This document shows, in pieces, positions 11,318 through 22,354 of a DNA stretch of 64,000 nucleotides; position 1 is the stretch's first letter; each line of letters opens with the position of its first letter. The notes below the pieces were generated by a model. It did no database searches, was not told the DNA's origin, and worked only from the letters and a program-made list of their open reading frames with translations. Origin of the DNA: Phialocephala subalpina (Eukaryota > Ascomycota > Leotiomycetes > Helotiales > Mollisiaceae); assembly GCA_900073065.1 (NCBI GenBank), contig FJOG01000034.1:359580-423579 (forward strand), read 5' to 3'. Position numbers and translations under genes: made by a program.

Positions 11318-11452
11318 TTGACCACAAATCCCTTGACCATAAATCCCTTGACCACAAATCCCTTGACCACAAATCCCTTGACCATAAATCCCTTGACCAC
11401 AAATCCCTTGACCATAAATCCCTTGACCATAAATCCCTTGACCATAAATGCT
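11318..11452. repeat. 15-bp minisatellite, nine units
   Basis: Nine head-to-tail units of TTGACCAYAAATCCC. Eight are full and the last is degenerate at its final three bases. Units vary only at one C/T position, in the order C T C C T C T T T. The unit is a multiple of three, so the minus strand reads as a repeated LWSRD pentapeptide, but no plausible gene surrounds it. Two diverged units recur at 12504-12533. Confidence 0.95.
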
Positions 11453-11701
11453 TAATCTTCTCCTTTACAACTTGATGGAACAGCTTTCCTTCGTTCCTCT
11501 GCGATCTCAAGGTATATTTTGCTTTTCCATGGTCTAAGATTGGTGACGGCCTTGGGAAGGTGGGAAGGATACTGCGCTTGCCGGGTTACCCCGCGTTTTT
11601 GACCCCACTATCGCAATACGTGACTTTGCTTCTGATTTAATGTCCATCCAGCTTGAGGAAAGTCGATCTAGAAGACCTAGTATCCAACAATAACATCCAA
11701 G

Positions 11702-11958
11702 ATGGTAGTCCCGCTCGAGACGTTCGTTCCTACCTCCAAATACAATAAGATCTTACTAACACGTCTCAGATACTGCTTTCTCGCCCTTTCAAATTCGTCA
11801 TCGGCACAGACGAGATTCCAATCACAGTATACGAGGCCGCAATTGCTGCACAATCCCCAGCACTGGCTTCCTTTGTGCAAGGAGGGATGTCAGAAAGCTT
11901 GTCTGCCGAGGTCAAGTGGGAAGATGTCGACTTTTCTGCGATTTGTGAGGGAATGTAA
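11702..11958 (+). pseudogene. Truncated BTB/POZ-domain gene fragment
   Basis: The frame from 11770 to the stop at 11958 encodes the first half of a fungal BTB domain: LLSRPFKFVIGTDEI, AAQSPALASFVQGGMSE and VKWEDVDFSAI. Fungal BTB proteins normally continue with an F-x-Y-TGDY segment and a long C-terminal part, which I cannot find here. A start is possible by splicing ATG at 11702-11704 (GTAGTC donor) to 11770 (CTAAC branch site, CTCAG acceptor). That gives only 63 residues. I read it as a remnant. A short regulatory peptide is the alternative. Confidence 0.5.
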
Positions 11959-12940
11959 TTAGGAGAATCCAAGATAGACTTGAGTGCTATGCGTTCAATA
12001 ATAGTATACTATGGTGGATCGCATGGCCCCTTTCACCCCGCGTATGAATGAAGGATTTCTCGAAGCAAGAATCGGAGCAAGCCGCCAGCATATGCATCCT
12101 CCTTAGGGAAGTACTTCTCATTCTTGATTGTATAATCCTGCAACTTCTTAAGACTTGGGAAAACCTTCACCGATGCTCCCGTTCGCGGAGTGTCCACGAG
12201 GTCCACAAGATTCACATGTGTCTGACGAACTCGCTGATCATCGTCAGAATTCTTGAAACTATGCACCCACACTACAATAAATCTGATTCTAACACCATTA
12301 TTAGATAATCTGGATCCAGAGGTATCGTTAAATGCCAATTAATTGCTATATCGCTAATGAATTCAGTCCGCGAAACACCTTCGTCCACACGGCCCCGGTT
12401 GAAGACGAAGCGTCCAAGCTCGGTGATCAGGAAAAACCTGACATAAACCAACAGCAGAGACAAGCAAAACCTCCCAATATCTATCTCTCCGTCTGTAAAT
12501 CCCTTGGTCACAAATCCCTTGGCCACAAATCTGTTGGCTTTATCTCTCTATCTACGCAAATCTATCCATCAAACATTGTCTGTTTTCGAATCACCCAGCA
12601 CTTTGAAGATCTCCTCGTCGATATGTTCGACCTCTCCTTCCTCTCGCACTTTCCGCAGATGAAACAGATATTCCCTATGTCGATTTGTCGCTGTCCTCAT
12701 TCTCGCCACTAGTATCCCAAACACCGTCTCCAAACACTATTATCCACCCTCTCTAGTCTCTTTACCATCCCTACCAATTGACCCCGTCACTCTTTCGGTC
12801 CATGGCTTCCATACCGCGATTGTATCTCCTCCATCTCCTTAATCTCCTCCAGAAGGTCCCCCTTTTCCAAATCGAGCTAGCCTATGGCGCCCGGACCCGA
12901 GGGGCTACCTGCCTCAGTTGTCGATTTAAGGGTTGAAGTA
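11959..12940. other. Intergenic, weak minus-strand frame and minisatellite echo
   Basis: A 101-codon minus-strand frame at 12033-12338 has a non-repetitive composition (LLRFLLREILHSYAG at its end) and overlaps another frame at 12272-12526. Neither matches a family I know, so I do not call a gene. Two diverged copies of the 15-bp minisatellite unit lie at 12504-12533. The remainder is pyrimidine-rich. Confidence 0.35.
12504..12533. repeat. Diverged echo of the 15-bp minisatellite
   Basis: TTGGTCACAAATCCC followed by TTGGCCACAAATCTG, preceded by a partial unit (TGTAAATCCC). These match the array at 11318-11452 at most positions. They suggest an older, larger array or a short copy event between the two sites. 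Confidence 0.75.
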
Positions 12941-13679
12941 TTAGGAGTGGGCTGAAGAGCAATGGCTCACCTCCCTCTCCTTCATAGCTCCATATCGCTG
13001 GATGCATTGCTTCAAACCAATCACACGGCGTTGTTGAGCCCCCATACCCTCAACTAAATCAGCGATCAGTGTACGTATTAGTTGCTCCGTGCCTTTAACC
13101 CCCTCTTCGATTAGACGGCGTTGTTGCGCTTGCAAATCCTCAACTAAATCGCCGACGAGAGTATGAGTTCGATTGTCTGTGTCTTTGAAGCCCTCAAGGA
13201 GTCTGCATTTTTGGGCATCTAGGAGCTCCCGCAACGCGGAAATCAGTTTGTCATTCTGGGTCCCTATTTTGTCGACAATAGTTGTTGTTATGCGTTGGTG
13301 CTTGTCCTGGGCCTGGTAGAGCATGTCGAGGCTCTCTACTACAGGTATCCGTAGGCTCCCAGTGTTGACGAGGTCTTGAGACTGTTCGACCCTGCGTCTC
13401 TTTTGTTTTGGCAGTGAGGGCGTCTCATCAAAGGCCACGTTCGGCGATTCTAATTCTAATTAGTACGATGTTTCTTGCGAGTGGCAATTGGAACTCCCTA
13501 GTACCTTCCTCGGATAATGCCCTTAATCCTCTCTTTGGCCTCCTCGACTCTGTTCTTTCTCTAAGCGTAGGTCTCTCGGTCGCGGGCTCGGTGTGCTCGA
13601 GAGTCGCGCTCGAAGCTGCACTAGATGAAGTGGGCTCGGTGCTAGTCACAGAAGTGCGGTTGAGGAGTTGGTGCGGCAT
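12941..13679 (-). CDS. Coiled-coil protein with internal repeats, two exons
   Basis: Predicted 227 residues from exons 13679-13505 and 13449-12941, joined across a 55-bp intron (GTACTA donor, ACTAAT branch site, ATTAG acceptor) that keeps phase. The N-terminal exon is Ser/Thr/Glu-rich, then the protein carries a KQKRRR basic cluster. The C-terminal part is an amphipathic helix with a repeated ~28-residue unit. DLVEDLQAQQRRLIEEG is followed by DLVEGMGAQQRRVIGL, and a third, weaker unit precedes them. The DNA repeat is visible as GGCGTTGTTG blocks at 13027 and 13111. Likely an oligomerising protein. Function unknown. Confidence 0.65.
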
Positions 13680-14289
13680 AGTAGAATAGTTTGAGTGGGT
13701 CCGAGAGTGAATGTTAGTCTGGCAGTGATGAGAAGGTCGAGATGGCTGGGAATATTTGGAGGGATGGCCCATACTTATACTGGGTGGGAGGACACAGCCC
13801 GCCACTCCCCTGAAAGCAGCCCGTACACCCTCGCAGATTGCCCCTCCCCCAATCGACGCTGTACGGAGCTTGATTAGGCAGACATGTTCCAATGGTGTCC
13901 ATGAGACAGGTCTGTTTCCCAATCCCATTGTACGAAAGATTCCAGAAATTACTAAGACCACAATGCAGGCATAAAAGAAAGAAATGTATTGTTGGATTCA
14001 CTACATATTACAATGATATACCCCATTACTTAAAAGTGATTGAAACCCAGAGGAAGGAAAGATGACCCATATTTGCAATCTGGCAGACTTTCGTAAGTCT
14101 ATACACACCCTTCCCATTGGAACACGGCTACAGGCAGCCTTGAGTATGGATCAACCCATGAGAGGCTGGAACAGGAGAAGCGGGAACTATCTTGCACTCA
14201 CGGAGAGCGCATAAACATCGAAAGACAACAGAATGAGAAACCACCAACTCAATCCTACCCCTCCGACTCTCAAAATACCTCGCTCCCAG
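13680..14289. other. Intergenic, nothing recognised
   Basis: About 600 bp between the start of the coiled-coil gene and the 3' end of the AAA+ gene, both on the minus strand. I see no coding frame with family character, no tRNA and no repeat. Confidence 0.55.
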
Positions 14290-17200
14290 CTAGAAATAAC
14301 CGTTCATAGCTTCCTTCGGCCCCGCGCCGTTGACGTCGCGTTCGAAATCCTCACCTGCGTCAATTGCGAATTCCAGATGAGACATAGCCACCTGAACCCC
14401 CTCCTGAAGAGCTAAGGCCTGGGCCGTAGAGGCGAGATTTTTGATCTGAAGTGGCACTAACGTGAGCATTCTATTCCTGGGTACACGTAAGAAGACGACC
14501 TTACCTCGCGGCCATTCAACTGCTTCTCCACCAGAAATTCAAGACCGCTGCGACTATATACCGGCGGGCCTTGAGGTGTCGCAGCCTTTCCCAGGAAGTA
14601 GTCCCACACGCCTCTTCTCTGCTCTAGGCCCAGATTATCATACTTGATCTTGAAGTGTATCCTGCTTGCAATGGCATCATCGATCTGTTTCACTCGGTTA
14701 GTCGTGAAAAACATGATCCCCTGGTAGTACTCCAAGGTCCGCAAGAACACGCAGACGAGGGCGTTTCGGTTGATATCGCCGATTGAACGTTGCTCGAGGA
14801 AAACATCCGCCTCGTCGAGGAGGAGGAGCGCATTCCATTTCGAAGCACGCTCGAAGATAAGAGGAAGTCGTTCTTCGAGTTCTTCAGCGGTTCTGCCTAG
14901 CTCGCCAGTGGAGACCTGCAACGTTGTGAGAAGGGAGATTGTCAATCAATGCATAAAGACATACCGCATAGAGTGGCATTTGAAAATACTCGGATAGGAC
15001 TTCGGCAGTCAAGGTCTTGCCTGCTCCTGGTGGCCCGCTAATGTGCATGTTAGCATTGTCAGACTTTAACGGAGATCGATCGTCGTACTGCAAGAGCACG
15101 TTGAACCCCAGCCCTTTCCCTGCGATGAAGTCGTCAAATGAAAAGGAATTGCTGGACGCCCGCTTCATATGAGCTTCGAGAAGAGCCTGGATGGCACGCT
15201 TTTTCTTTTGGGGGATCTGAAGGTGAGTGAGTGCCGCAGGCTGCCATTCGATGTCTCTAACATCATCAACCGCAAACTCAGCTACATCAAACGCATTAGC
15301 TACGCGGGACTTCGGAGTAACGTGCCAGGGAAGATAAGGCACTCACCCCACAGTTTGATACCAAGGCTGAACCCAAGCACAGTTGGACTGCAGATCAAGA
15401 GGTCGTCTCCCTTCACGTCTGATGGTTCCATTCCGTTGCTCTTGACTGAATCAGATGACTTTTCAGAATCATCGTCCCCTCCCAAATAAAGCCAGCCATG
15501 GTTCGATGAACTCTCCTTGTTGTGCTCATCGATGCTTGGTTTGGCGTAGTTCGGATTGGCCTCTCGGAAATAAGCCGCGTCGACTATGATCCGGCTGTTC
15601 ACGAATAGCTTGACGGGACGGTTTTTCTTCATGTAGAAGGCCATTCCTTGGTACTGGCAATGGTGGACATTTATGAGCTTGAGAAATTTTCGACCACATT
15701 TGTCCAGATAAGCTCTCGTCTCCTTTTCTTTCTGGTGGTATGGGAGAGGAAAGACTCCAAGGAAGTTGATCCTCTTTGTCCCACGGAATTTCTCAATCCC
15801 AAGCGCAGTCGAGACTTCGCCAAACACTTTCCCATCAGAGTCTAAGTAGTGACACCCCACATGGAAATATTCTACTCCGTTCATTTGCTTTCTCTCTTCG
15901 CCAAAATCATACTTGACGCATCTTGGCTTGTCAGTGCCGACACAAGTGGTGTAAACGATCGCGTTCGGTTTGAAGAGGGCCCACAGAAGGTCATATGTGA
16001 TCTCATGCTTCTCAAGAAGCGCACTGAGGCGTTCGGTGGTAGATTGGTAGGTTTTTTTGATGAAATCGAGCAACAAATCAAGATGCCGAAGCGTCGAATC
16101 GTCAAGGGCAGCGTGGTTGCTTCGATACGCCTCGAGATCGGGGAGGTAGTGGAAGAGCAGGTTCTGTTCGACCTGGACGTAGTTAGCAATTAACGTGAGT
16201 CCGATTTCCGACGGGAAAGTTAAGGGTAGTTGTACCGAAGGCTTCTCCTCCCGCAGACAGATGCCCTTGACGTCTTGCAGGACCGACCTGAGGACGTCTC
16301 GCAAGCCCTCAGATTTGAGGTCAATATAGTGTGTCCGTTTTTCAGTTTTCTTATCTGCCCTTGCTGTCAGGATAGAGACTGGGACCGAGGCTAGGATACT
16401 CACCAATCCGCGTGCGAACTACAAAGATATACTGGTCGAGTTCATTCTCTTCGTCAGGTGGCGTGATTGATTCCACGACCTTATACTCGTATGCCTTTGC
16501 GTCCCAGCTGTATGAATGGTATTAGCCCTATCAAGGTTGGACTTGCATGCTGCGGAAGACGAACACTTCATCGACGGTTTTAAGCTCAAGCTTTGAAGCT
16601 CGAGCAGGCCGTTCCTCGGATTTAACTTTGTCTGCAGCGGCAGGTGGAGGAGGAGGAGGTCCTTCCTTAGCACTGAGAGACTTGAGAATATCCAAGAATT
16701 GTTGGACATGGTCAGTAGTCACAGCCCGTGAGGATGGCTGGTTTATCGGAAACGTTGGCGAACAGAAGGTTGAAGTCGGAGGCGTATGAGAGCATGTGCA
16801 CTTCGTGGCATGAGCAGAGGCTATCTGCATGTCCTTGACGGCTTGGACCAACTCTTGGGCATCGTTCAAGGTGACAAAGCACTTGGATGGTGAGAGATTC
16901 GGGCTGCTCGGTGGGGCGGTTGGCTGTGCCAAGGCCAAGGGAGTTTGAACCATCTCCGTTGGGACTTCCGTCGCTGAAGATTCCTCATCCCACCTAAATG
17001 GATCGTTAGCAAAGTTTGATTTACACTCCGTTTGAGGCATACTAACTTGGAATCTCGTGCTATCTCAGGCTGAGCATCTTCAGGCTTGGCATCTTCAAGC
17101 TTGGCATCTTCAGGCTTGGCATCTTCAGGCTTGGCATCTTCGGATATCGACCGCTTCGACTTTGTTCCAATGGACTTCGAGATGAGTTGCTCGAGATTAG

Positions 17201-18712
17201 CAATGGCTTCCCTCGGTGATTTCCTGTGTTCCAGAAGAAATGAGAAAATTTCCGCTGGGCTGAATTTCAGCTCCGGCACGTTGCCAGCAAACTCTTTTGC
17301 CAACTGCTCAACTCTCTCGGCCTCTTCCCTCTGACTCACTGCGGCTTCATGGACCTTTGTATTGTCTCCTGATTGAGCGTCCTCGGGAAGAGCGACGTCC
17401 TCTTGTACGGGCTTGAAAACGAGACAGAAGAGGTCAGCCGTCATTTTATTGTCAGCGAGCCCGAGCTCGACCGTCTTGTCCGCACGGCCAGGTCGTATGA
17501 GTGCTTCGTCGAGGCGTGTGATGTGGTTAGTAGTCATGATCAGGATCCGGCCTTCTTGTGACCCTACACCATCGATGACGTTCAAGAGAGCGGATAAAGA
17601 CACCTTTCCACCGACAGATTTGTTCATTCGGGAGGGAGAGCCAGTCACGATCTGGCGAGAGTCCTCGGTGTCAGCGTCTCGATTCGAACTGACGGCGTCA
17701 ATGTCTTCCAAAAGAATAACGCAGCGACTTGGAAGCTTGGCGAATAGGCTCTTCAGGCTGGCTTCGTTGATGTCAGAAAGGCCAAGGATATAGATATCTA
17801 AACCAAAATGACCAGCGATGGACGAGCTCAAACTCGATTTTCCAGTTCCAGGGGGTCCGTATAGCAAGTAACCCCGTCGGTAGGGAATGTCACGATCGGA
17901 ATACCATTGTTGGGATGCTGGGTCAAGGAACTCCCTGATATCTTCCAGCAGCTCTCTTTTCCTACTCTCATCAAGAATAACGGTCGAGGTGCGTCTTATT
18001 TTCGACACTGCAGACCTTGTCCAGGTACCATCTTGGTGCTCGTAGAGACAGGTTTTACCCTGAACAAGCTTTGCATACTCGGTGCAGCACTTATCGAGCA
18101 GTTCCCTAAGAATTTGCGGAGATCTGCCAAAGCAGGAAATGGAGACGTCCTCTCGACTGCGGAATTCTCCAGCTTGGAAATGACGCCGGAACACAAGCCG
18201 ACGGCCCTTATACCGCATGAAAAAGCGTCCATTCCAGGGCGTGTAATACAGAGTCTTTTTATTCGCATCTGCGCCATTTGAACGATCATTTCTCGACCGG
18301 TTCAACGATGAGGCCAAGTCGGTGGTGACGAGGGAGGAGGAAGCGTTCTGGGCGAAGCTCTGAGAAGATATCCACAACATGAGTATATCATATGCATCAT
18401 CGCGATATCGCAAATGAACAGTTGAAGCTACTAATTGTCAGAAAGTGGGTTCTCTTATTCGGATAGAAGGGGGTTCTTACTGCAATAAGTCTCCAGCAAT
18501 TCCCACAAGTACTTGCAAATACGTCCGCAAGCGAACACAAACAACCCAAGGAAACAGAGCAAAGGAGTATAGACGCTCAAGTCGATGGTGAGATACCATT
18601 GGACAGCGGTAGACATGCGGGTGAAGCCTGGGAACAAGAAGTCCAAGATTGAGGCTTGAGCATCCGAGACTGGCAGAATTGGTAGGGAACCATTCTCAAT
18701 GTATCCTGTCAT
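14290..18712 (-). CDS. Double AAA+ ATPase: BCS1-like module fused to DUF7025-type module
   Basis: Eight exons keep phase from ATG 18712 to stop 14290 and give 1355 residues: 18712-18481, 18430-17047, 16993-16547, 16507-16404, 16363-15347, 15281-14965, 14915-14505 and 14445-14290. The N-terminus has a hydrophobic segment (CFLGLFVFACG) and a BCS1_N-like region (ASTVHLRYRDDAYD), then a first ATPase: GPPGTGKSS, VILLEDID, sensor MTTN, RPGRADKTVE. A pentapeptide EDAKP-type linker and a proline-rich stretch follow. Next is a DUF7025-like region (LLWALFKPNAIVYTTCV) and a second ATPase: GPPGAGKT, LLLLDEAD, FFTTNR. BCS1-family proteins are membrane-anchored, typically in mitochondria. The two halves may be separate genes, with the second starting at 17040, but that ATG lies inside a well-formed 53-bp intron (GTTAGT, GCTAAC, TTTAG). 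Confidence 0.72.
17071..17145 (-). repeat. 15-bp tandem repeat coding the EDAKP linker
   Basis: Five 15-bp units, read on the minus strand as GAAGATGCCAAGCCT with single-base variants, encode an EDAKP/EDAKL/EDAQP pentapeptide array. It sits between the first ATPase module and the rest of the predicted fusion protein, where a flexible acidic linker would be expected. Confidence 0.9.
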
Positions 18713-20392
18713 TGTCTTGTTGTATGAGATGGTAGTAGGATGTTTTCAGACAAATGATAGATTGCTTGATATGCGTGACAGACAAGATATATACTTGGTA
18801 AGAAGGTTTGGAAAGATGATTGGAGAGCTGGACGCTAAGAACATAGGAGGGCGATGATGATGACAACTTCAGAGGGGATCTGTGTCCTTCTATATTCCGT
18901 TGGTTTCGTATCATTGTCCGCAACGGAGGTCCATTCTTGCGCGGCCAAGGCGGGACGGTCGATTAAGGAAGCTGATTCCGTTGTCTCCTAGATGAACCGG
19001 CGGCCTACGGTTGCAGCATGATGTGTTGGCTCCTTGAACGATCAAGCTGGCTTCGTCGATTCATCATGGAGCAATGTGGGGGAAGCAAGAAATTGATGTG
19101 GAGCATTGATTGCGTCGTTTAGACTTGGATATTGTTAGAGGAAGAGTTTATTTGTATGTATCCTTTCCGTTGACACCTTTATTGGTTAAGTCAAGGCTGT
19201 AGAGCATTGAAGCTCGGGTGCAGGATCCTCATCCCCAAGGCAGCTGGCGGCCCACGATTGAGACATAAGGCCGGTTTCCACGATTGCAGCAAGATACATT
19301 GGCATATTCGCCAATTGATGTGGTTTATTGATGCATGATGCAGGAAACACGGGGCCAAGCAACACATTGAGGTGGATTGTGATATACGCAGGATCCCAGT
19401 CTTCCACATTGAGTAGTTATGCAGGGTCCTGGTCATTGGCAATTCCAATTGAGACACAGGAGCTAGATAGGTATCTTTGATCGAATAAGACACTTCAAAG
19501 TCGATAAAGCACCAAGCCAATACCGCATATTTCTTAGAGAGTGCGCCGGTTTAGGAAACAAGAAGATCGGCAATAAGATCAACTCTTCTCTCACGATCTT
19601 CTGAGCCTTTGCCATCTTCCGTGGGATCCAGAGGGGATGTCCGTAATTCCCACCACATGTCTTCTACTGTGTCGGTCTGCAAGTCAAAGGATCGCGTGGT
19701 CGTGTCAAGGACAGGGGTGATCACAGATGTGTGATTGCACCAAGACAGGGGTACTCTTAGAAGCGTGATTAGTCACGCCAACAGATCAGGCGCTTGCATG
19801 ACAGGGGTGATCCAAAAATGTGATTGCCTCGGCCGACTCGGTCAGTGGGAATCCGACCTCCAGGCCAACTCTTCAGCAGACTAGCTCCAAGCCAGCTTAT
19901 TTTTACTGTACGACCAACGCGATAAAGTTTGTGCTGGCGAGGACGTGTATCCTAAGGCAGGTATTCAAGATCTTAGCAGCTTGACCAGATACCATGCCTC
20001 TTCCGAGAGGTAGACCTCTCTTATGTTCGAGTCGCTATGGCGTCGCTCAACCGAGTATAGAGTGCGAGGACTTGAAGCACAGGGAGGTTCACAAGATCTG
20101 TGGAAACCTTCATTCTGTGGGTGCTCTTCTACTAAGGCTTCTGATTCTCGGGCCACGGAAAATCGCTGAGGTCTATCGTGACGATAAAGGGTCAAAAGTC
20201 AAAACGCGTGTCACAACCAGGGAGCATCGCTGAAATACGGTGTGAAAGTGGTGACGGACGTATTTGGTTTGCTGTTTAAGACAGGGAAATCCTCCACATA
20301 TATCATCATGCCATCATGCCATACCGTCCATCCATCTTAATACATATACAGGGCTGTAAGGCGAAGTGAGAGACCCAACGACTGATCCCTCG
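18713..20392. other. 1.7-kb intergenic region with a short imperfect direct repeat
   Basis: No gene recognised. Two similar ~33-bp blocks start with GACAGGGGTGATC at about 19710 and 19800 and both continue to TGTGATTGC. Further half-similar blocks (GGTTGCAGCATGATGTGTTGGC near 19009, GATTGCAGCAAGATACATTGGC near 19281) suggest an old, diverged repetitive element. The left part is presumably the promoter of the AAA+ gene. Confidence 0.45.
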
Positions 20393-20760
20393 TCAAGTAA
20401 AGAAGAGCGCAACGTCCATTTCAACCTCCGCACGATAAGGTGTCACAGGTGGGACACTGGTGAATATTGATGTCGTTGACATGATGGAGGGCAGTGCAGG
20501 ATCGTCCTATTACAAACATTTTGGTTAGTTATCGTGTTTGAAATCAAGGGGGAAAGAAAAAAACTCCTAAATACTTCTTGTGTACGTAAACGCCATTATT
20601 TACTCACCCCGTCATATATGTCGCATTGAACTTCATCGTTGAAAGACCTGACAGTGCGGCGACTCTGCGCGAGAGCTTCAACTGTGCCTTTGCCTTTGCA
20701 AGAAGTGCAAATGTAGCCGTCCTTATAACCGTCGCCTTTGCACTCGTCACACTGTGGCAT
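20393..20760 (-). CDS. 88-residue CxxCxGxG zinc-binding-type mini-protein
   Basis: Exons 20760-20608 and 20506-20393 join in phase across a 101-bp intron (GTGAGT donor, CTAAC branch site, AATAG acceptor). The first exon has two DnaJ-like motifs, CDECKGDGY and CTSCKGKGT, spaced like the two halves of one zinc site in the DnaJ cysteine-rich domain. No J domain is present. The second exon encodes a short Pro/Thr/Ser-rich tail. It may be a small zinc chaperone-like protein, but this is inference from motif spacing. The start at 20760 sits ~320 bp from the divergent C2H2 gene, so a shared promoter is likely. Confidence 0.72.
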
Positions 20761-21077
20761 TTTTATGCTAGGAAGGTTCCTAACTAGTAAAGGTCGATAG
20801 AGGCGAACTTGGCGATGATCAACAGGAAATAGCATCAGATGCGTGGGACAGAAAGTCTGTCGCAAGAAACGAGGAGTTGTCAAAACTTTTATCTGGCACA
20901 CCACGTCACACGGCCTAGCGGCTAAAAGCGGCCCATTTTGCCATAGTGGGGTTATCTTCCTGCCAATTGAAACCGTCGACCCCGGTGCCTTCATTGGCAG
21001 GCTGACAAAGCCGGAAAATGCTTGAAGCAACGCGATTCTGACTTGACCTCGTTCCATTGCCTTCCTGCCTTACCAAA

Positions 21078-22181
21078 ATGTCGAACGAGCACATGCAGCA
21101 CCGTCAGTGCCAGACTTGCTTCGTCCACTTCCCAACAAATCAGGAATTGATCCAACATATCGAAGAATACCGAGTCAGTACCTTACAACCTTTTAATGCC
21201 TTGCTAATTGATCAGTCTGAGGAACGGCTACTTGTCGCTAAATTAGAACGATGTCGACTACACCTCGCTCAATCCTACGATATCAATAGTGACAATGACG
21301 ACGATGACGATCGCGAAGGGGAGGACGATGACCATGAGCCTGTTGCTCGACCAGACCAACTTCAGTGTCCCTTTCGCGGATGCAAACGGGTGGAGCCATT
21401 CACGACGCGAGGAAATCTTGTCCGGCACTTTCAAAAGCGTACGTTTTTCATCTTGCCATAGTGCAGGTTGCTGACTTTACTAATAGACATTCAGTGCTTC
21501 GAAATGTGTCCCTTCTGTCACGAGATTATCAGACAAGTTCATCGATTTGTTAGGCACGATTGCGAAAATGGCTCGGATAAGCCGAAGGACACATATATGC
21601 AGCGACGGGTTGCACAACTCAACAGAATGGTCAGCAAGGAGCTGGATCGGTTACAAAGCCCTCCGAGTCATACTAGAAAACGGGCGCACGGAGTTGTGGA
21701 TAGCAGCTCGACCAGGCCGCACAAGATGGTCAAGACGACACCAATTTCTGTTCTGCCGGCAAACACGTCTTTGCAATCCAATCTTTCTGTCGCTTGTTCC
21801 ATGGTAACAGACGACGAGTTAACATCTCCTTCTGAGATAATAAAGGTTACGGCAACAAACAACACCGACGGGACGTTTGCTAAGGCAGCCACAATGAGAC
21901 CCTCGAACAATGCCGAATTGATCTTTTCTTCCGAGACTACCATAGGCATGCCAGCGAACGACGGCGGGTGGGCATTCGCAGCCTCAATGATGCCCATGAA
22001 TGACAGCGGATGGGCATTTGCTGAGATGGCGCCAGCGATGCCCACGAATGACAGCGGATGGGCATTTGCTGAGACGGCACCAGCGATGCCCACGAATGAC
22101 AGCGGATGGGCATTTGCTGAGACGGCGCCAGCGATGCCTGCGAACGACGGCGGGTGGGCGTTTACCGAGACTGTAGGGTGA
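21078..22181 (+). CDS. C2H2-type zinc-finger protein with C-terminal GW repeats
   Basis: Exons 21078-21438 and 21487-22181 give 351 residues. The 48-bp intron (GTACGT donor, CTAAT branch site, AATAG acceptor) falls inside a finger and restores CPFRGC plus HFQKH, a C-x4-C-x12-H-x3-H site. A C-x2-C finger (CQTCFVHF) precedes it and CPFCHE...HRFVRHDC follows. Residues ~75-95 are very acidic. A 42-nt stretch at 21174-21215 (GTCAGT, CTAAT, CAG) may be a second, in-frame intron. From about residue 270 come five repeats of a ~16-residue unit, MPTNDSGWAFAETAPA. Such fungal proteins are usually nuclear. The GW repeats are unusual (see findings). Confidence 0.78.
21948..22178 (+). repeat. 48-bp coding tandem repeat (GW units)
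   Basis: Five units within the C2H2 gene. The central three are 48 bp and nearly identical; the first is two codons shorter and the last is diverged. Each unit carries one Gly-Trp (D-S/G-G-W-A-F). Near-identity of the middle units indicates recent expansion or homogenisation. Confidence 0.92.
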
Positions 22182-22354
22182 TCCCGCGTGCTGCTATATG
22201 ACCATAGATAGCTGTAATTTGGTGTATTCTATCAAGAGAGCAACGATCATGGCGATGGACGGCAAATGGGCGAGATAATCTCATTGTATGCAGCAATGAA
22301 GACCACTATCACTCAGTTTTCCAATTTGTACAAGTGATTGCTCAGGACTACGAG

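Noticed and set aside
11286..11510. Minus-strand LWSRD-repeat protein
   Set aside because: Produced by translating the 15-bp minisatellite; no gene context.
12033..12526. Overlapping minus-strand frames suggesting a gene
   Set aside because: Two frames overlap without a usable donor and acceptor between them, and neither matches a known family.
17040..17040. Separate start codon for the second AAA+ gene
   Set aside because: It lies inside a well-formed intron that keeps the upstream and downstream frames in phase. Kept as an alternative, not as the main model.
19191..19520. 109-codon minus-strand frame
   Set aside because: It lies in a region of diverged repeats, has two overlapping competing frames and no motif.
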